DNA of 64,000 nt from Isoperla grammatica. Taxonomy: Eukaryota > Arthropoda > Insecta > Plecoptera > Perlodidae. Shown in pieces: positions 13,478 through 26,300 of the stretch. Numbering within the stretch: the first letter of the stretch is position 1; the number at the start of each line of letters is the position of its first letter. The DNA is taken from contig OX246746.1 in NCBI GenBank assembly GCA_945910005.1, forward strand, positions 23,529,092 through 23,593,091, read 5' to 3'. Position numbers and translations under genes: made by a program. Under the pieces are notes generated by a model, which searched no databases, was not told the DNA's origin, and was given only the letters and a program-made list of their open reading frames with translations.

Positions 13478-13633
13478 GGGCCAGTCCTACAATCTCCTAA
13501 AAGGAAAGTTATTTCGTTATTTGTAGCAATTAAGCTATTTGGAGGATTTCAAGAGTTCTGATTGGTCGTTGCCATGGAGACAACAATTGCTATTCGACGA
13601 ATAAGTATACATTGGGACATTGTAAGACTGGAC
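13478..13633. mobile_element. Small foldback element (MITE-like)
   Basis: The left end (gggccagtcctacaatctcc, from 13478) matches the reverse complement of the right end (ggtccagtcttacaatgtcc) at most positions. The similarity continues inwards: ttatttcgttatttgtagcaatt on the left (13509-13531) pairs with a related word at about 13583-13606. The whole 156 bp can therefore fold into one long imperfect hairpin. No clear target-site duplication is visible, so the superfamily is open. Confidence 0.6.
13561..13581. promoter_or_regulatory. X-box-like (RFX-type) motif with adjacent inverted CCAAT box
   Basis: GTTGCCATGGAGAC at 13568-13581 is close to the palindromic RFX site GTTGCCATGGCAAC. The inverted CCAAT word ATTGG sits three bases upstream at 13561-13565. 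Both lie at the centre of the foldback element. The motif match is direct; binding or function is inference. Confidence 0.3.
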
Positions 13634-13639
13634 CTCAGT

Positions 13640-16195
13640 CACGTGGCTCAATACTTATATTTAAATACATAATTAATGCGTAATGTTAACTATATAAATG
13701 CAGGCAGGACGCACAGTGTCGTTTAATAGAATAGTAAATAGGTTTTTCTTATAAATGAGTACAAATGAAAGTTTCCAATACAAATGGTGGAGGCGCCGGG
13801 TACACGTGTTATTTTTTCTGTTAGTGTATAGCGTTAAAATAAATACAGATATGAGTGTTGTTCTTCGGATGATTGAACGCATGTTGCAATCAGAAAAATA
13901 GTATGGGTAACTCTAGTAGGATTACGTAGCCTACCCCCACTCATGTCGAAAATACTTAACATAACTAAATAAGTTGTCAGCGTAAGAGCAAAGATTATAC
14001 AGGTTGGTAAGAGTATGGTAACATCCAAACGGACATTATATTATTTCTATCATCACCATTATTCAGTTTCAGTTATTTTTAATTAATGTTTGGGTATTTC
14101 ACACTAGGGAACCTCCTAATCAGATTTCACCAAAGGTACATATTTTGAAGCAGATGCAGTCGGTCGAGGTCACGTCCTCACTTCACAATGCGTCAAACAG
14201 AGCGTTTCCCTAATTATTTGAATGTCTACGTTAACAAGTAATTAATTTCCGACAACAACAAAAGCATAACGACTGAATCAATTAGAATCACTTGAGGGCA
14301 CTAACCCTATCATGTCAGACATTCCTATAGCACCCTGCAATCTGAATGCACTTACATTAAAGCGCTGTGCATAGTTTATAGGTTATTGACATATATGAGA
14401 AGTTTCAGGAGCAAATAGTCAGTGAGAAACTGTTATGGCTGCCAGTTACAACTGGAAGTCTGTTGTCGCTTAGGAAATGCACTTTGAAAAGCTTGTCTAC
14501 TATGCAGAGTTGAAAACAAATCTATGTATCTAATATGTATGATAAGAACACGTCTTGTATGGCGTAGGTAACATGAACAACCAAATGCAGATATGTATAC
14601 AGCAGCGTGGATGTCTACTGTTTTACTGCACTTATTTTTACGGTTGAAAATTTGCACTTCGTAGTCTACTTATAGTATACCACAGAATTATTTTGACAAC
14701 AACGTTGTTTTCAAGTGCCATGCAGTAAATGACAAAAATCCTCATTTGAACTACAATATAAACTAATATTTGAAGTGGCATAACGCTTCAATCTACTAAT
14801 AAAATATATTAAGTAACAAAAACGCAGTTTCCTTCCATTTTATCACCTATCTTAATGGCCCCGTTAGGCTTTAGCGATTAGTTCTTGATTTATAAATAGT
14901 GTTCTTCTTCGACTGTCTAGATGAGGTTATATGATACAATTTAACAGGGCTACGGAATTTACGTCAGGATTAGATTACCTGGAGGTAATTTTAGATTTTA
15001 TTTGACAACCCTTGTAGGGACGTATTGGTAATTGCGTAGCTTGTGTGTGCCATAACGACAGTAATAATTTAAAGTGTTATTTTTAATTAACGTGTATATT
15101 TCCAGCTGGGGCACCAACCACCATACAACACTACGCAAGCCGAGGCTATTAAAATTCAATAGAAAACTCATTATATGTAGTATTCACACTCACCTAGCAT
15201 TGTAGTTCGACTTGTTTCAGGTAACGCGAGAGAAACATGAAAGTGAAGGTCTGTCTAAACTATAGCGTGTGTTTCAACATAACGGCCTCTATACACACAT
15301 ATTAGTTGTGACCAAGTGTTGGCTTAAAATAACATAAAAACAAAACTGCATGATCTATCACTTCTAGTAAGCTTAATTGATGGCATTAATTCTAGCAAAC
15401 TTTTCCAACTTTACTTCTCATGTATTTCGACAATAAACGCGTCCTCGTTATTATGAATAATGTGGAAAGTCATTCACTTGAAAACGATATTCATATTTGA
15501 TAAGTTTCAGGAATTGTTCTGGAACTGTGTATGTTTCTTACGGCCCCACGCTTGATTGACATCAGGCAACATAGGCCGAGGCCTTCGTTTGTGTAGAGGT
15601 CATGTCGCATGCTTAAAATAATGACAGCGGTAAAATGTGGTCGATACTCGTGTACTTTCTGTGCAAACATGCACGTCGGTCGTATATAACGTATAACGTA
15701 TAACGCTAGCTGACCGTATTCACACTTTGACGCATTCTTTGCGGTGTAGAGGTAAAAAGTGTGCAGGCATGCTTGCACTCCCTATCGCTATACCAACGCG
15801 CGTTCAAAACAACAACTTCCTTAATATGAATCACAAAGATTCACAAGATAAATCAACATGACGTGCAGCCACGGCGGCACATACGACGGGAAATAAAACC
15901 ATAGTCTCGCTCTCGTCTTTGCTTTTAAACTGTCAACAAGCCCGACATCTCAGTATTATGACACTTTTATGAATCTTTCGAAAAACTAGATCTGTTCGAA
16001 TGTCACCAACTACACTTTGATTTACACAGGTCTTGCGTGTGTGTTTGATATATTGTCTCGGAAACTATAGTCACACAAGTTTCCAAGTTGATTTCATAAT
16101 CTGCATTCAGCCATTTCTTGCTACAATCCTACTTACGAGTTACGATACACCATACACCATACATTCTATTATTGACACCATACATACATGCATTC
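13640..16195. other. No gene recognised
   Basis: Frames are short and their translations unremarkable. A repeated gtataacgta word occurs at about 15683-15702. There are no tRNA-like boxes or TIR pairs that I can support. Confidence 0.5.
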
Positions 16196-16198
16196 CCT

Positions 16199-16218
16199 CC
16201 CCCCCCCCCCCCCCCCCC
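16199..16218. repeat. Poly(C) tract, 20 bases
   Basis: Twenty uninterrupted C residues, preceded by imperfect atacaccatacattc repeats. It is one of many G/C homopolymers in the window. Confidence 0.9.
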
Positions 16219-16224
16219 ACTTTC

Positions 16225-17570
16225 CTGGTGAATCTCTCCAGCCCACCCACTCATTTGTATGTGGTTAAATTATAGTATAGCTATACGTATACATGCCTTC
16301 TTGTTGAAACCTTTACAAGGTCACTGTTTACCGTGTACGGCTAGCATTATATTGATAGTCAAAATCAACTGAAGACGTTAAAACGTAACACAATCTGGAA
16401 TCGAACGTTGGACCATTTTCACTAGAAACAGGAATAAATCAACACATAATCAAACAGCCACACAAAGAAAAAATATATAATATTACTGTGTTGCTTTACA
16501 GAATTATCCTTGTTAATTAATGGAGGCAGACAGTTACCTATGATGATAATGACCGTAGCAATTGTATCCCATCACAGTTGCATAGTCGACTCTCATTCTA
16601 GCTATTCAGAGAAACTAAGAGCTTTACGTCAAAATCCAAAAGGACATTGTAGTTTAGACCACTAATTAGGAACCTGAAACTCCTCGAATTGACTAAGAGA
16701 CTAAGATATAACACAAACTTCCAACAATCCAGTTAATTCCAAACAAAGGAACCTTATTTCAGAGGGAAGTGGTCACGCACCCATATCCTGACTATTCCGA
16801 AGTCGATTCGCTTCGGCGTTCGCAAGGCGGTCACATTATACACAGCGGGACCACCATTGACTAAATATCCCCTGTCCACATAGTTTAAGTTTCGACTGAC
16901 GGTCATTTATACAGTGGATCACTGAAGGAGGAAGAGGATTTAACTCGGTAATATATTACAAGCAGGAATGCAAGTCACAGTAATAAAACTGAGTGAAAAT
17001 ACAGTTTTTCATCATCTCAAGAATGCTACACCACAAGGAAAACTAAGAGGACATGACCCTGCAGTCGGGTCAGCACTTCAGTGTCTGTTATAAATGTATC
17101 TACATAATATTCAGTAGAATTGTTATTTTTACTTAATAATGAAGAACCAAAATAATAACTTGTGACTATAACAATAAACACGTATTTAGTGCTCACGAAA
17201 CCACCTTGTGATGAGATCTCAGTTTCTTATGTCGTGTTAGAATCTATAACAAAACACTAAAGTGATGTAAATACTGAGACTAGCCCCCCCCCCCTTCCCC
17301 TCTCCCACTTGATTACCATGGGACTGCATGTAACAATTGAGAGAAATGTAGCTTTAGTACATTGTGGTCATATTTGTTTTAATATCGTCTGACGTTTGTC
17401 ACTAATCGTTCGTACCTTGTTATACTTGTCTGCATCACAAATAGGCGACATAAAATAATTATAACATTTCACTGGATATATTTTCTAGTAAAATAGATTA
17501 TATCCGAATGTGTTCATCTTATCATAACGCTTATTGACTGACAACGACATATTTTGTTGATACTGTTTCT
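16225..17570. other. No gene recognised; one C tract
   Basis: An 11-C run lies at 17284-17294, followed by a pyrimidine-rich patch. The rest is AT-rich and holds no recognisable element. Confidence 0.5.
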
Positions 17571-17826
17571 AGCATGTTAAGGTGTTTATACATGTTAAAC
17601 ATTTTTTTCTGCTATTATTAGTAGATTTCTATGAAATTATTGGCATTGTTTTACAGCTTAGTGAACTTACATATAGGGAAAAAAATTGGTCCGAAAATCT
17701 TTATATTAGCATTGTTGTCAATTTAAATCCTTCAACAATGGCAACATTTTTGAAAAATCATATCTTAACAATGAAATGTTTGATTGACCTAATTTTTTTT
17801 GTATTGTATTCAACAATACCCAATGC

Positions 17827-17981
17827 AGGGCCCCTATCAAGATAATTTAAGACAACTTTCATTTACTATTTTATTTTCAATTTTCCATTTTCTTTTTATT
17901 AATTAGTGTTAACTTACAGTCTCTAATTGGGAATTGTAAATGTACTAATCACCTTGCCTGTTTTATATTGATAGGGGCCCT
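17827..17981. repeat. Inverted repeat nested inside the TTAA element
   Basis: The 14-base word agggcccctatcaa at 17827-17840 recurs as its exact reverse complement at 17968-17981, and a few further bases match with one mismatch. The 155-bp unit between them could be a small nested MITE or a subterminal hairpin of the host transposon. No target duplication is apparent. Confidence 0.6.
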
Positions 17982-18063
17982 AGGTTAACTGATGACAAAT
18001 ATTTAGCAACAAAGTTTTTGTTGATATTTGCCATAGAAGAGAAGCAGGAATTTTTTTAAATAT

Positions 18064-18422
18064 CTAAATTGCAAGAAAACCATAGCCGAGAAAAGAAGGA
18101 TTAAAGATTAAGCAGCAATTCTTATCCTCGTACATCTGCAGGACCGCTCTAAAATCCTCCAGCTTGAGCCTCTTCCTAGGCCTACATTAGATTCAAAATA
18201 ATGTGCATTTGCTGGTCCTAGGCCTAATTTAGAACACGATGCACCATCAGTGACAGAAGTTGATTTGTCTGTACTGGGCCCAGGTCTGACACATGTAGGC
18301 CTAGGCGTTGAAATGTCATTTTCTGGTCCAGGAGTCGATATTTTGGAAGTGACAACCGGTGAAACACGTTTTCCACGAAAGACTCTCTTACACACTACAC
18401 GCTTTCGTTTTTTGTTGCCCAT
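18064..18422 (-). pseudogene. Frameshifted remnant of a transposon-encoded basic protein
   Basis: The minus-strand frame opens with an ATG at 18422 and encodes a strongly basic N-terminus (MGNKKRKRVVCKRVFRGKRV), which looks like a nuclear-localisation or DNA-binding segment. A Ser/Thr/Pro-rich linker follows, containing two STPGP/STPRP-like words. Near 18165-18185 the sensible reading shifts by one base. The other frame then carries KLEDFRAVLQMYEDK and stays open to a stop at 18064-18066, whereas the original frame ends at 18108. The gene sits wholly inside the TTAA-bounded element. I infer the N-terminal part of a transposase-related protein left after internal deletion; the family is not proven because no catalytic motif remains. 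Confidence 0.4.
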
Positions 18423-18889
18423 AATAAGTCCTAAAACACGATATTCACTGCAAAATGTGGTAGGATTATAACCTTCAATAACTTCACACGCGCATTTTGT
18501 TAGGATTTTTATTCGATTCGATTCGATTTGAAGAAAATCGAAGTAGGACGTAGTGTGCTGCTACCTGTCGAGATTATGAAGCAACAATTGCAGTCTCGCT
18601 GGCTCAGTCAGTAAAGAAGAAGACGCGATGGCGGTAAACATAAAAATGAAGAAATGAGATGATTTCGTGAGCGCACACTGTAGCTTTTACTGCATTTTCA
18701 AGAGAATAACGACTACAAACGCACGCATTGACTCTGAATAAAATTCACTGAAACTACATTAATAACACCATAACAAAAACAATGACAGTTACATACAAAG
18801 GGAACCTGAAACTATTTTTGCTATTTTTTTTTTTTTTTTTAATTTTTTTTTTTAATCGTGTTTTAAACGTGTATAAACACCTTAAGTCA

Positions 18890-20975
18890 CAACACTTTTG
18901 AGGAAGCTGCCACCATGGTGTCAAATCTCAGCGACAAGATTTCGATACTTTTCCAACTGCTGGCGCTGGATTTATAGAATCAGACAGGCTTGATCTAACG
19001 GGATTTGAGTGCCTGTCTGTCCAACTGCAATGGCACACTAACCAATGCTTCAAATAAAACATGAAGTATTCTTTTGTACAACAAACTTGGTCGTCTAAAG
19101 CAAATGTTTGTTTTTCAAGAAAAATTAATCTGGTATCGTACGTTTTCCAAGATTCTTTGTGTGATTACTGAGGCTGTTCTTTAGACGAGACTGCGTTTGT
19201 TGTGATTCAGAGCTAAGTAATTAACGAACATGTTTCTTATAAACATTACTTTGACGATAATTAACACAAACTCCTTTAAATATATTCAACAAATAAACTA
19301 GTAGGAAGAAAACGAAAAAAACAAATGCGGTATCTTTGTAAGATTCAATTATAAACAACGATATTTACGTTAATTTACACAAAGTGAACTATGATTGGTC
19401 TGTTCATGGTACATATATGTATTACATGTTTAGTAAAGATTAAAAAAATAAAAACTGTTATCCATTAAATTGGGAAAATAAGTGATCACAATTTCTAATG
19501 TCTCTAAAAATACATAATAACGTTTTTCGGTACTATACTTACAACAAGGAAGCCAGCAAGAGTACGTTTCAATTCTGGTTTAAATATAAATCACGTGATA
19601 AAATTGTGTTCATCTTCAATGAAGACTATTCAATTTTTATGTCACCAAGGTTTAGTATCATGTTTGGGAAATTAGTATTGTTCTTCATCACAGCTAACAG
19701 ATTGTTCCCTGATTAGCTCAGTTTCATTACACCTCTTTAGCCAGATAGGTTTCTAGTGTGTATATAATCCTTATTTTTTATAAACAATATTTTCAAACAT
19801 GTACTTGCACAAACAGTGTACATAGAATGTGTAATGTGTGCTACATAAGTTACATGGGATGGCCTCTTTAATAGTGTCAGCTTTGATATAGGAATATTAG
19901 GTCGCGGGTTTTCATACCGCTCGGCATTAATGATGTCGCTTAGTACGAAAATGACGGTGACATTAACTCTAATATAACTGCATCGTGGGTTACGGTTAAT
20001 TAATCTAATGTGCAGCGTCGGCTAGCAGCGTTACTGGGGTGACAGCCCCACAACCCAAGAACAGCGTAGGTTGTCAAAACCGCCATGATTGATATTCAAT
20101 CTAAACGCCAATAAACTTTAGAAAACAAAGACTAGAAAAACTTGGTGATATACCAATCTGTCAAGCTTTGAAAAGTTTATGATTTTCTTTTTTTTTTTAC
20201 AAGAGAAGATGATGAGACTTTTTAATTTATTTTACGTGGTGCTTCAAAGTAACTTTGACGAACACTTTCGAAAACTTTCACATTTTAACCGCATCAAGTT
20301 TATTTTCGTCAATTATGTGGGACAGCGTTTCGTTTCCGCCACACAACTATCCTCGCTTTATTCTTCTTCATTGATCTCCCGCTCGATTTGGTGGGGGCCA
20401 CTTCACCCTCTCTCTTCCCCCGCTTCCATCCCCCTTCTCTCTTGAATTACGCCTATTTTATCTTCCTTTTTGTTATAAACCTCTTATTTATTATTCTATC
20501 TCCCAAATTATCCATTCCCCATGCTTATCTGGCCCGGTGATACTTGCAGTCCCTCCTATCTTAGCCGGAGCCGGTATTGCACTCGCCGACCGGCCTAACA
20601 ATGAACGGCGCCGAGAATGAAACCCTTGGATGATTCTGTAGAACGACTCCTCTGAGGGACTCCCAAGGCAACAGTTTCAAGCGTCGGTCTGTCTGCCACT
20701 GCCGGACAATGCTGTGTTATAAGTTAGGTCGTCTTCCTAGCATGAACTCTCAACTGCCACTTGAGCCTACTGCTACGCATATCCTGCATGTCGTTCACGA
20801 TTACCCCATATAAGACAGAAGCCAGGAATTGAAAAGAAAAGGTTATCCTAGAACGGCTATGTGACACACGAAGTTTTAGAAGTGGAAAATAGTATTTCCG
20901 ACAAAAGGTGAATGCTTAATCTTTTTCGAGAAAAGATGAAAGTCGTCCGCTATTTGGTCCGGGGCATGACACTTT
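18890..20975. other. No gene recognised
   Basis: Unremarkable AT-rich DNA to about 20350, then a pyrimidine-rich patch and a GC-richer block at 20520-20830. The GC-rich block has short open frames but no motif I trust, and no element ends. Confidence 0.45.
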
Positions 20976-20977
20976 CA

Positions 20978-21250
20978 GTTTCTTATGTGCGTTAGTTGCT
21001 TCTTTGCGTTGATTGCTTCAAAGTTATAGTTGCTTCTGTGCGTTAGTTGCTTCTTTGCGTGGATTGCTTCTATGTTTTAGTTGCTTCTGTGCGTTAGTTG
21101 CTTCTTTGCGTTTGTTGCTACTGAGCGTTATGGTTGCTTCTGTGCGTTAGTTGCTTCTGTGCATAAGTTGCTCCTTTGCATTAGTTTCTTCTGTGCATTA
21201 GTTTCTTCTGTGCGTCAGTTTGCAACTGTGCGCTAGTTGCTTCTGTGCTT
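20978..21250. repeat. 17-bp tandem repeat, about 16 degenerate copies
   Basis: Variants of gttgcttctgtgcgtta follow one another with small indels (16-19 bp units). Substitutions are spread over all copies, so the array looks older than the 41-bp and 51-bp arrays. Confidence 0.85.
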
Positions 21251-21254
21251 GTGT

Positions 21255-23325
21255 CCAGTAATCTGGGGGTTAGTATCTGAGAGATAGGACTACACCGCCC
21301 TCTATTGGTCAATCACGCGGTGTCGATTCAGCACAGTAGACACCGCGAGGTTCATTAGAAGAGGGCCGTGCCTTCTGCATTTCAAGTCGGGCCGTCTCGT
21401 TGCGAAGATAGACCGTGGTACTTACGATGTTTAGTGGAATGGCTGCACTATGAACCTTCAGATCCATTAAGATTGGAACTGTGTTAAGAAGGCCTTTGTA
21501 TAAATAAGAAACGTGTGGCAAGAAACAAAGTGTCACAGTATTAAATTAAATACTATTGAAATAAATCCGCGTGGGATGGCCTTGTTAATTATTTGTACGC
21601 AATTCATTTTAATCATTCTAATCAGTTTGACAAATGTCTCGCCTCCCTTTGTTTGCGTGCCACCAAACAAACAACATGGCCAGCGATTGTGGTATGGATT
21701 ACTGATGGATCGGGAAACGGTTGGAAAACCTCTGATTCCATTCTTATGTGCCCTAATTGTTGTGTATCATCCGTTTATTTACCGTCAGTAGTTTCTTGTG
21801 ATCTAAAGTATCCAATTATCTGCAACACTGAGATAAAAATGTATTTTGATCGTGAAAGATTGGGTATAAGATTGATTACAGTTTTTCAGAACAAACTAGA
21901 AAGCACAATCGGATCATCTTGAAGAGTTAAACATGAACAAAACAAACAAAATTTTTGTAGGTTTTGATCAGCTTCAAGATTATAACGACCATTTCTTAAA
22001 TTGCATGTTTAATATTCATTACATACTTGATAGTCGATTGATTTCAGGTAGTGTTTTAAAAGTTTTCCGATTTCATTTTTGTCTTAAATTTATTATCTTT
22101 CAACATTAAATTTATTTTTGTGATTAGATAATTATGGTTGTTAATTGTAATTATGAACAGTATGTCTGCTCTTTAGATTTACTCATTCGTTTGAAATCCA
22201 TTTTCAAAACATCCAATCTTATATATCGTTTTTTTTGCCCGTATTTATTTCTCAATGTAGACATATATACCTTACAGAACGAATGTTATACTATTTTAAC
22301 ACTAGACACACAATTATACTGAGTGGTATTTAGTATAATCATTCATATTTCACAACTTTTCCTCTAATATCTTGTAGTATTTATTACTTTCGTTTATTTG
22401 AGAATAAGAATGGTAAAAAGTGTAGTGACACAAATGAAATTAATTCAATTTACTTAACTAATGGTCCTCTGGTTTCAAAATACTTATTAATATTGCAGGC
22501 ACATTAGTTCAGAAAGCATACGGGCAACTAGCCGGTTCTTAACTTGCGTACAGTGTAGGCATCATGCGATATCCTCATAAATCATTCTATCCTGAAGAAA
22601 AGAAGAATATGTTGCAAGGAAATATATTATAGCATTTCAAAGCAACTGACTTCTGGCAGAAAATACAACAAAATCTATCTGACTTCTTAGATCGTTCCAC
22701 ACTACTTTCTTTTCATGAAGATTGCGTCTTAATAAAAAAAAAAAAAAAAAACACTATTGAAGTCGTGAAATATTTATTTGAGTGGCGTCAAATGAAAAAA
22801 ATAAAAATAATTCAAAATTTTCATTCGATCTCAAACGTAAGGTTGAAATCATCGAACATACTTTTAGATCAACGGTAACGCCGATACATAATGTGAAGTA
22901 ATGTAGTTGTCTTATGTGGAATATGCTAATAGAAGCACATAGGGAAATTAAGATTAATACCAACCCTGACAAACGTATGCATAATATTACTTTATGTTCA
23001 GTTTTCAGAGATTCGGGCATAACAAACTTACAAACCATTTCCGATATTTGTGGAATGGTTTGTACCAGCCCCGTATTCCATATTGAAACGTGTGCCCCAG
23101 GTGCACTAGTATTTACAGCGTTGCAGTAACGTTTACCTGGTAAACACCAGACGCTTTCAGTAATGGCAACATTGCTGCTGTTATTAGACGATTTTGCCTT
23201 CTTTTCTCATCTTCCTTTTCCACGTTCGCTCTATATCTCTGTGAAACGGCTGGTTTAGTGGGTTCCAGCAGGCAACGGCTTGTCCACGGCTCTAGTGAGG
23301 TGATTCCAGGGGAAAGATACGGTGG
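21255..23325. other. No gene recognised; one poly(A) run
   Basis: An 18-A run lies at 22734-22751. Overlapping frames at 21513-21922 and 22754-23129 have no family features. No SINE or LINE body is recognisable upstream of the A run. Confidence 0.45.
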
Positions 23326-23329
23326 CGGA

Positions 23330-23352
23330 GGGGGGGGGGGGGGCGAGGGGGG
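23330..23352. repeat. Poly(G) tract, 14 G then interrupted
   Basis: Fourteen G residues at 23330-23343 are followed by cgaggggggcggg. A glycine-rich plus-strand frame crossing it (23258-23569) is a composition artefact. Confidence 0.85.
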
Positions 23353-23354
23353 CG

Positions 23355-26300
23355 GGTGTTATTTGGATCTCCCCTATCGACACAGCGGCCGAAACACAAA
23401 CCACGCTCATGAAAACTGTATTCATCCATCGTCATCACATCTGTTTAAAAAATTATTACCATTTCATGTTATTTCTGTATACACGGCCTTGATTACAATA
23501 TCGCAGGCTATCGGCGGTACAATAGTCGGAGCCCAGTTGATATCCGCGCCGACGACCCTGCTGAATTGACCTGTTACTGCTACAATAGTCCCTGTTACTG
23601 CTGTGGGCTACTGCGACACATTTTGATTATCAAACCGTGGGTAATTTAATGAATACTTCAGTGTACCGGCGCTTGAAAACCGTTGCGTTAAAAAGAAAAG
23701 CAATTAGTCCAACGAGGTTTGACTCAGAACATAGGTAGGTTATGAATGAAACAGTTACCAGAGCCAACGAAGGACTGACAACCTTCAGGTCAACGGTAAG
23801 TAAATACAACTGTACCGTTCGATGAGTGAAACGTCAGCAATTATCCAGCTAGCGAACAAAGTACAACCACGTACCCTCACAGCACCCAAACGGGTGAAGA
23901 ACAACAATCTAGATCACGGACACAGCTGTTATCTGGAACGTGCTACGTGTTGTGTTAAGGTACCGACTATAATGGAGAGTGTTAAGATAGCTCTACTCCC
24001 CGAGGCAACTAAATTCATATTAGATCTACCCAATAAAGAGTTTTTTTTTCATATAATAGTTGTTTCCCCTGGGAGAACGCGGCAGACCACTGAAGGTGCA
24101 ATAAGCATTAATATTATCTTCCGCGGCGTCCCTTGGAGAGCGCTTGGAACTAGTTCGCTCGGGGGTAATTTACCGTATGAAGTGCGCGGCGCACTCTCGA
24201 CATTTGTTATTACAACCATTGAAACTCAATAATTGTGTTTGATTTGAATACAACGCGAAACAAAACGAAACAAAACAAAATAAAACTGGAACGATAGATG
24301 GCAAAAACCGTAAATGCAGCTTCCTAGTGTGTTTTGAGATGTGGTGTGGATACACTCTGGGTTATAGGTCACCCAGCATGCAGCGCGGCCACAGTTCGCG
24401 CATAACAGAATGTGACAGTCAGATTATTGGAAAAGATTGTCGCCAGCTTATCCTTCCTAATACCGTTTGGAATTTAGAGAATTTCTGGAAACGGATTTTT
24501 TACCCTCGAGTGTGACAAGTACTTACTATACGCGGTTCTGCAATCTGCATGGCTTTATCACGCGCCGCGAAGATTGTCAGCTGACCACGAAACTCTTCCT
24601 TGCTTATAAGGCGAATGGCTATAGATAGACCTACCCGATACCAAACGTTACTTCAAGTAACGTTCTTCTAAGTAACATCTTGAGAATGATCAACAATATT
24701 TCAAAGCTGACTAATATCCCTGATGTGGTTACGTTAGAACTATAAATTAGATTTAAAAAAATTAACTCATTCTAATCGTAACAATTGTAATTTTAGTAAC
24801 TAATTAGTAATTACTAACAAGTTCGGCAAGAATTTACAAAATAAACCACCTCATGGTTTTTTCACCGGTTTTTTGTTTTATAGTTCTTACGAACCACATC
24901 TACCTTATTTTTCAATTTTCCAATATTTTCTCTGCAATCTTAAGATCGTTAATTTCTCATGGTTGTAGTAATCGAATCACCTCTCCATCTTAACCTTTCC
25001 CTTGCTATGTTGTACAAGTCCCGGGAATCATTTCACGAACACAACTCACCATACTTAACTCCCCTATACTAACGACTCTTCTAGCTATGTTCTAACAGGT
25101 CTCTGTTAATTGTATTTTAGAGTTCGAACGAGAACTATTATCATCAGAAAACATCAACAATAGGCCCTTTAAACTAATTACTATAGATGGACGTTTCTGT
25201 AGCTTCTATAAGCTGAATGGATAACAGACTCTCTTTTAGTTGATTTCCGTTTTACTTTGGACATACCTCCCTGCTTTCTCTCTCTTTCTCTGTCTCTCTC
25301 TGTCTCTCTTTTACTCGCTCGACCGAACGAGCAGCCAAAAATTCAATCGAAAATCGTGTGGCGTATACCAAGTGACTCTTTGTGTTTGCGATAATGTCAG
25401 TTACCAGAGAACGTTATAATACGATGATGTCTTAGTCATGCGATCCCCTAAAGAGACAGTTTTGAGTCCTCCTTGAATCTGAAGATAATATGACATTGCA
25501 TCATAAAATAGAAAAAAAAACATTACTGCATCTGCCGGCCAATTCGAGCTCACCATGTTGTTACCGCGAACAGAATTGCGGTAGGATCATTCAACATTTA
25601 AACTATTTTCTAAAATGGCTGAACCAAACATGCGTATTCCGTTATAGCAACATTCAGACTAGCCTTTTTTTGTTAAATATCCACATAATAACGTGTAATG
25701 AGTGAACACAAAAGGATATAGTGAAATATAAAAAAATAAAGAAATTCGTAGTTTGTACAACGCATACTCTCAGAATTATGTTTTATATTCACGTTACGAA
25801 AAAAACTATACCTGCTCGATGCAAGATGAAATTGTGGAGGTGCATATGTATATTTTTGTGGGATTAAGTTTAGAACAACAGATACCTTCAAGAGTTTTTG
25901 GTGTTTGCATTTTTCGTTGGGCGGTACAAATTATTAATTTATACTGGCGGACGAACAAATTCGAAACCAAAAGACTGTCATGAAGATATCGTTTCTGTTT
26001 TATAACTTCCTCGCATGAAGAGGGGGGCTTATTTCAAAGCTGTATATATGAATCTCCACACATTCATTCATCTTACTCGCTAATAACAGTTTTCCGTAAC
26101 GTGAGTATAAAATGTAGTATCGACAGTATTTACGCGTTTTCCACAACTCGTATTATTTTTATTTTTGAATGTTGCACAATACTCAATTTGAGGTTCCTAT
26201 CTTCAAAAGCCTAACTGTACAGATGTTAGAAAACAAAACCAGCTTCTGGGCTAGTCTTATTGATTCGTCCTTCTTTTTACGCGCAAAGTATCATCATCAT

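Larger units (their letters stand above)
17577..18885. mobile_element. DNA transposon relic bounded by TTAA (piggyBac/Kolobok-type target)
   Basis: TTAA lies at both ends (17577-17580 and 18882-18885). Immediately inside, the left end reads ggtgtttatacatgtt and the reverse complement of the right end reads ggtgtttatacacgtt; matching continues with one indel to about 22 bases. The enclosed element is 1301 bp. A TTAA duplication is the known hallmark of the piggyBac and Kolobok superfamilies. No catalytic domain is visible, and the only coding trace is a broken minus-strand ORF. A poly(T) stretch (18824-18853) lies just inside the right end. Confidence 0.7.

Noticed and set aside
20520..20620. 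GC-rich plus-strand stretch reading PPILAGAGIALADR, briefly like a cytochrome oxidase subunit I segment (possible mitochondrial insert)
   Set aside because: Neither the upstream nor the downstream translation continues the resemblance and the spacing is off. Chance is more likely.
23822..24232. 136-codon plus-strand frame
   Set aside because: Longest non-repeat frame in its region, but there is no motif, signal or codon pattern to support a gene.
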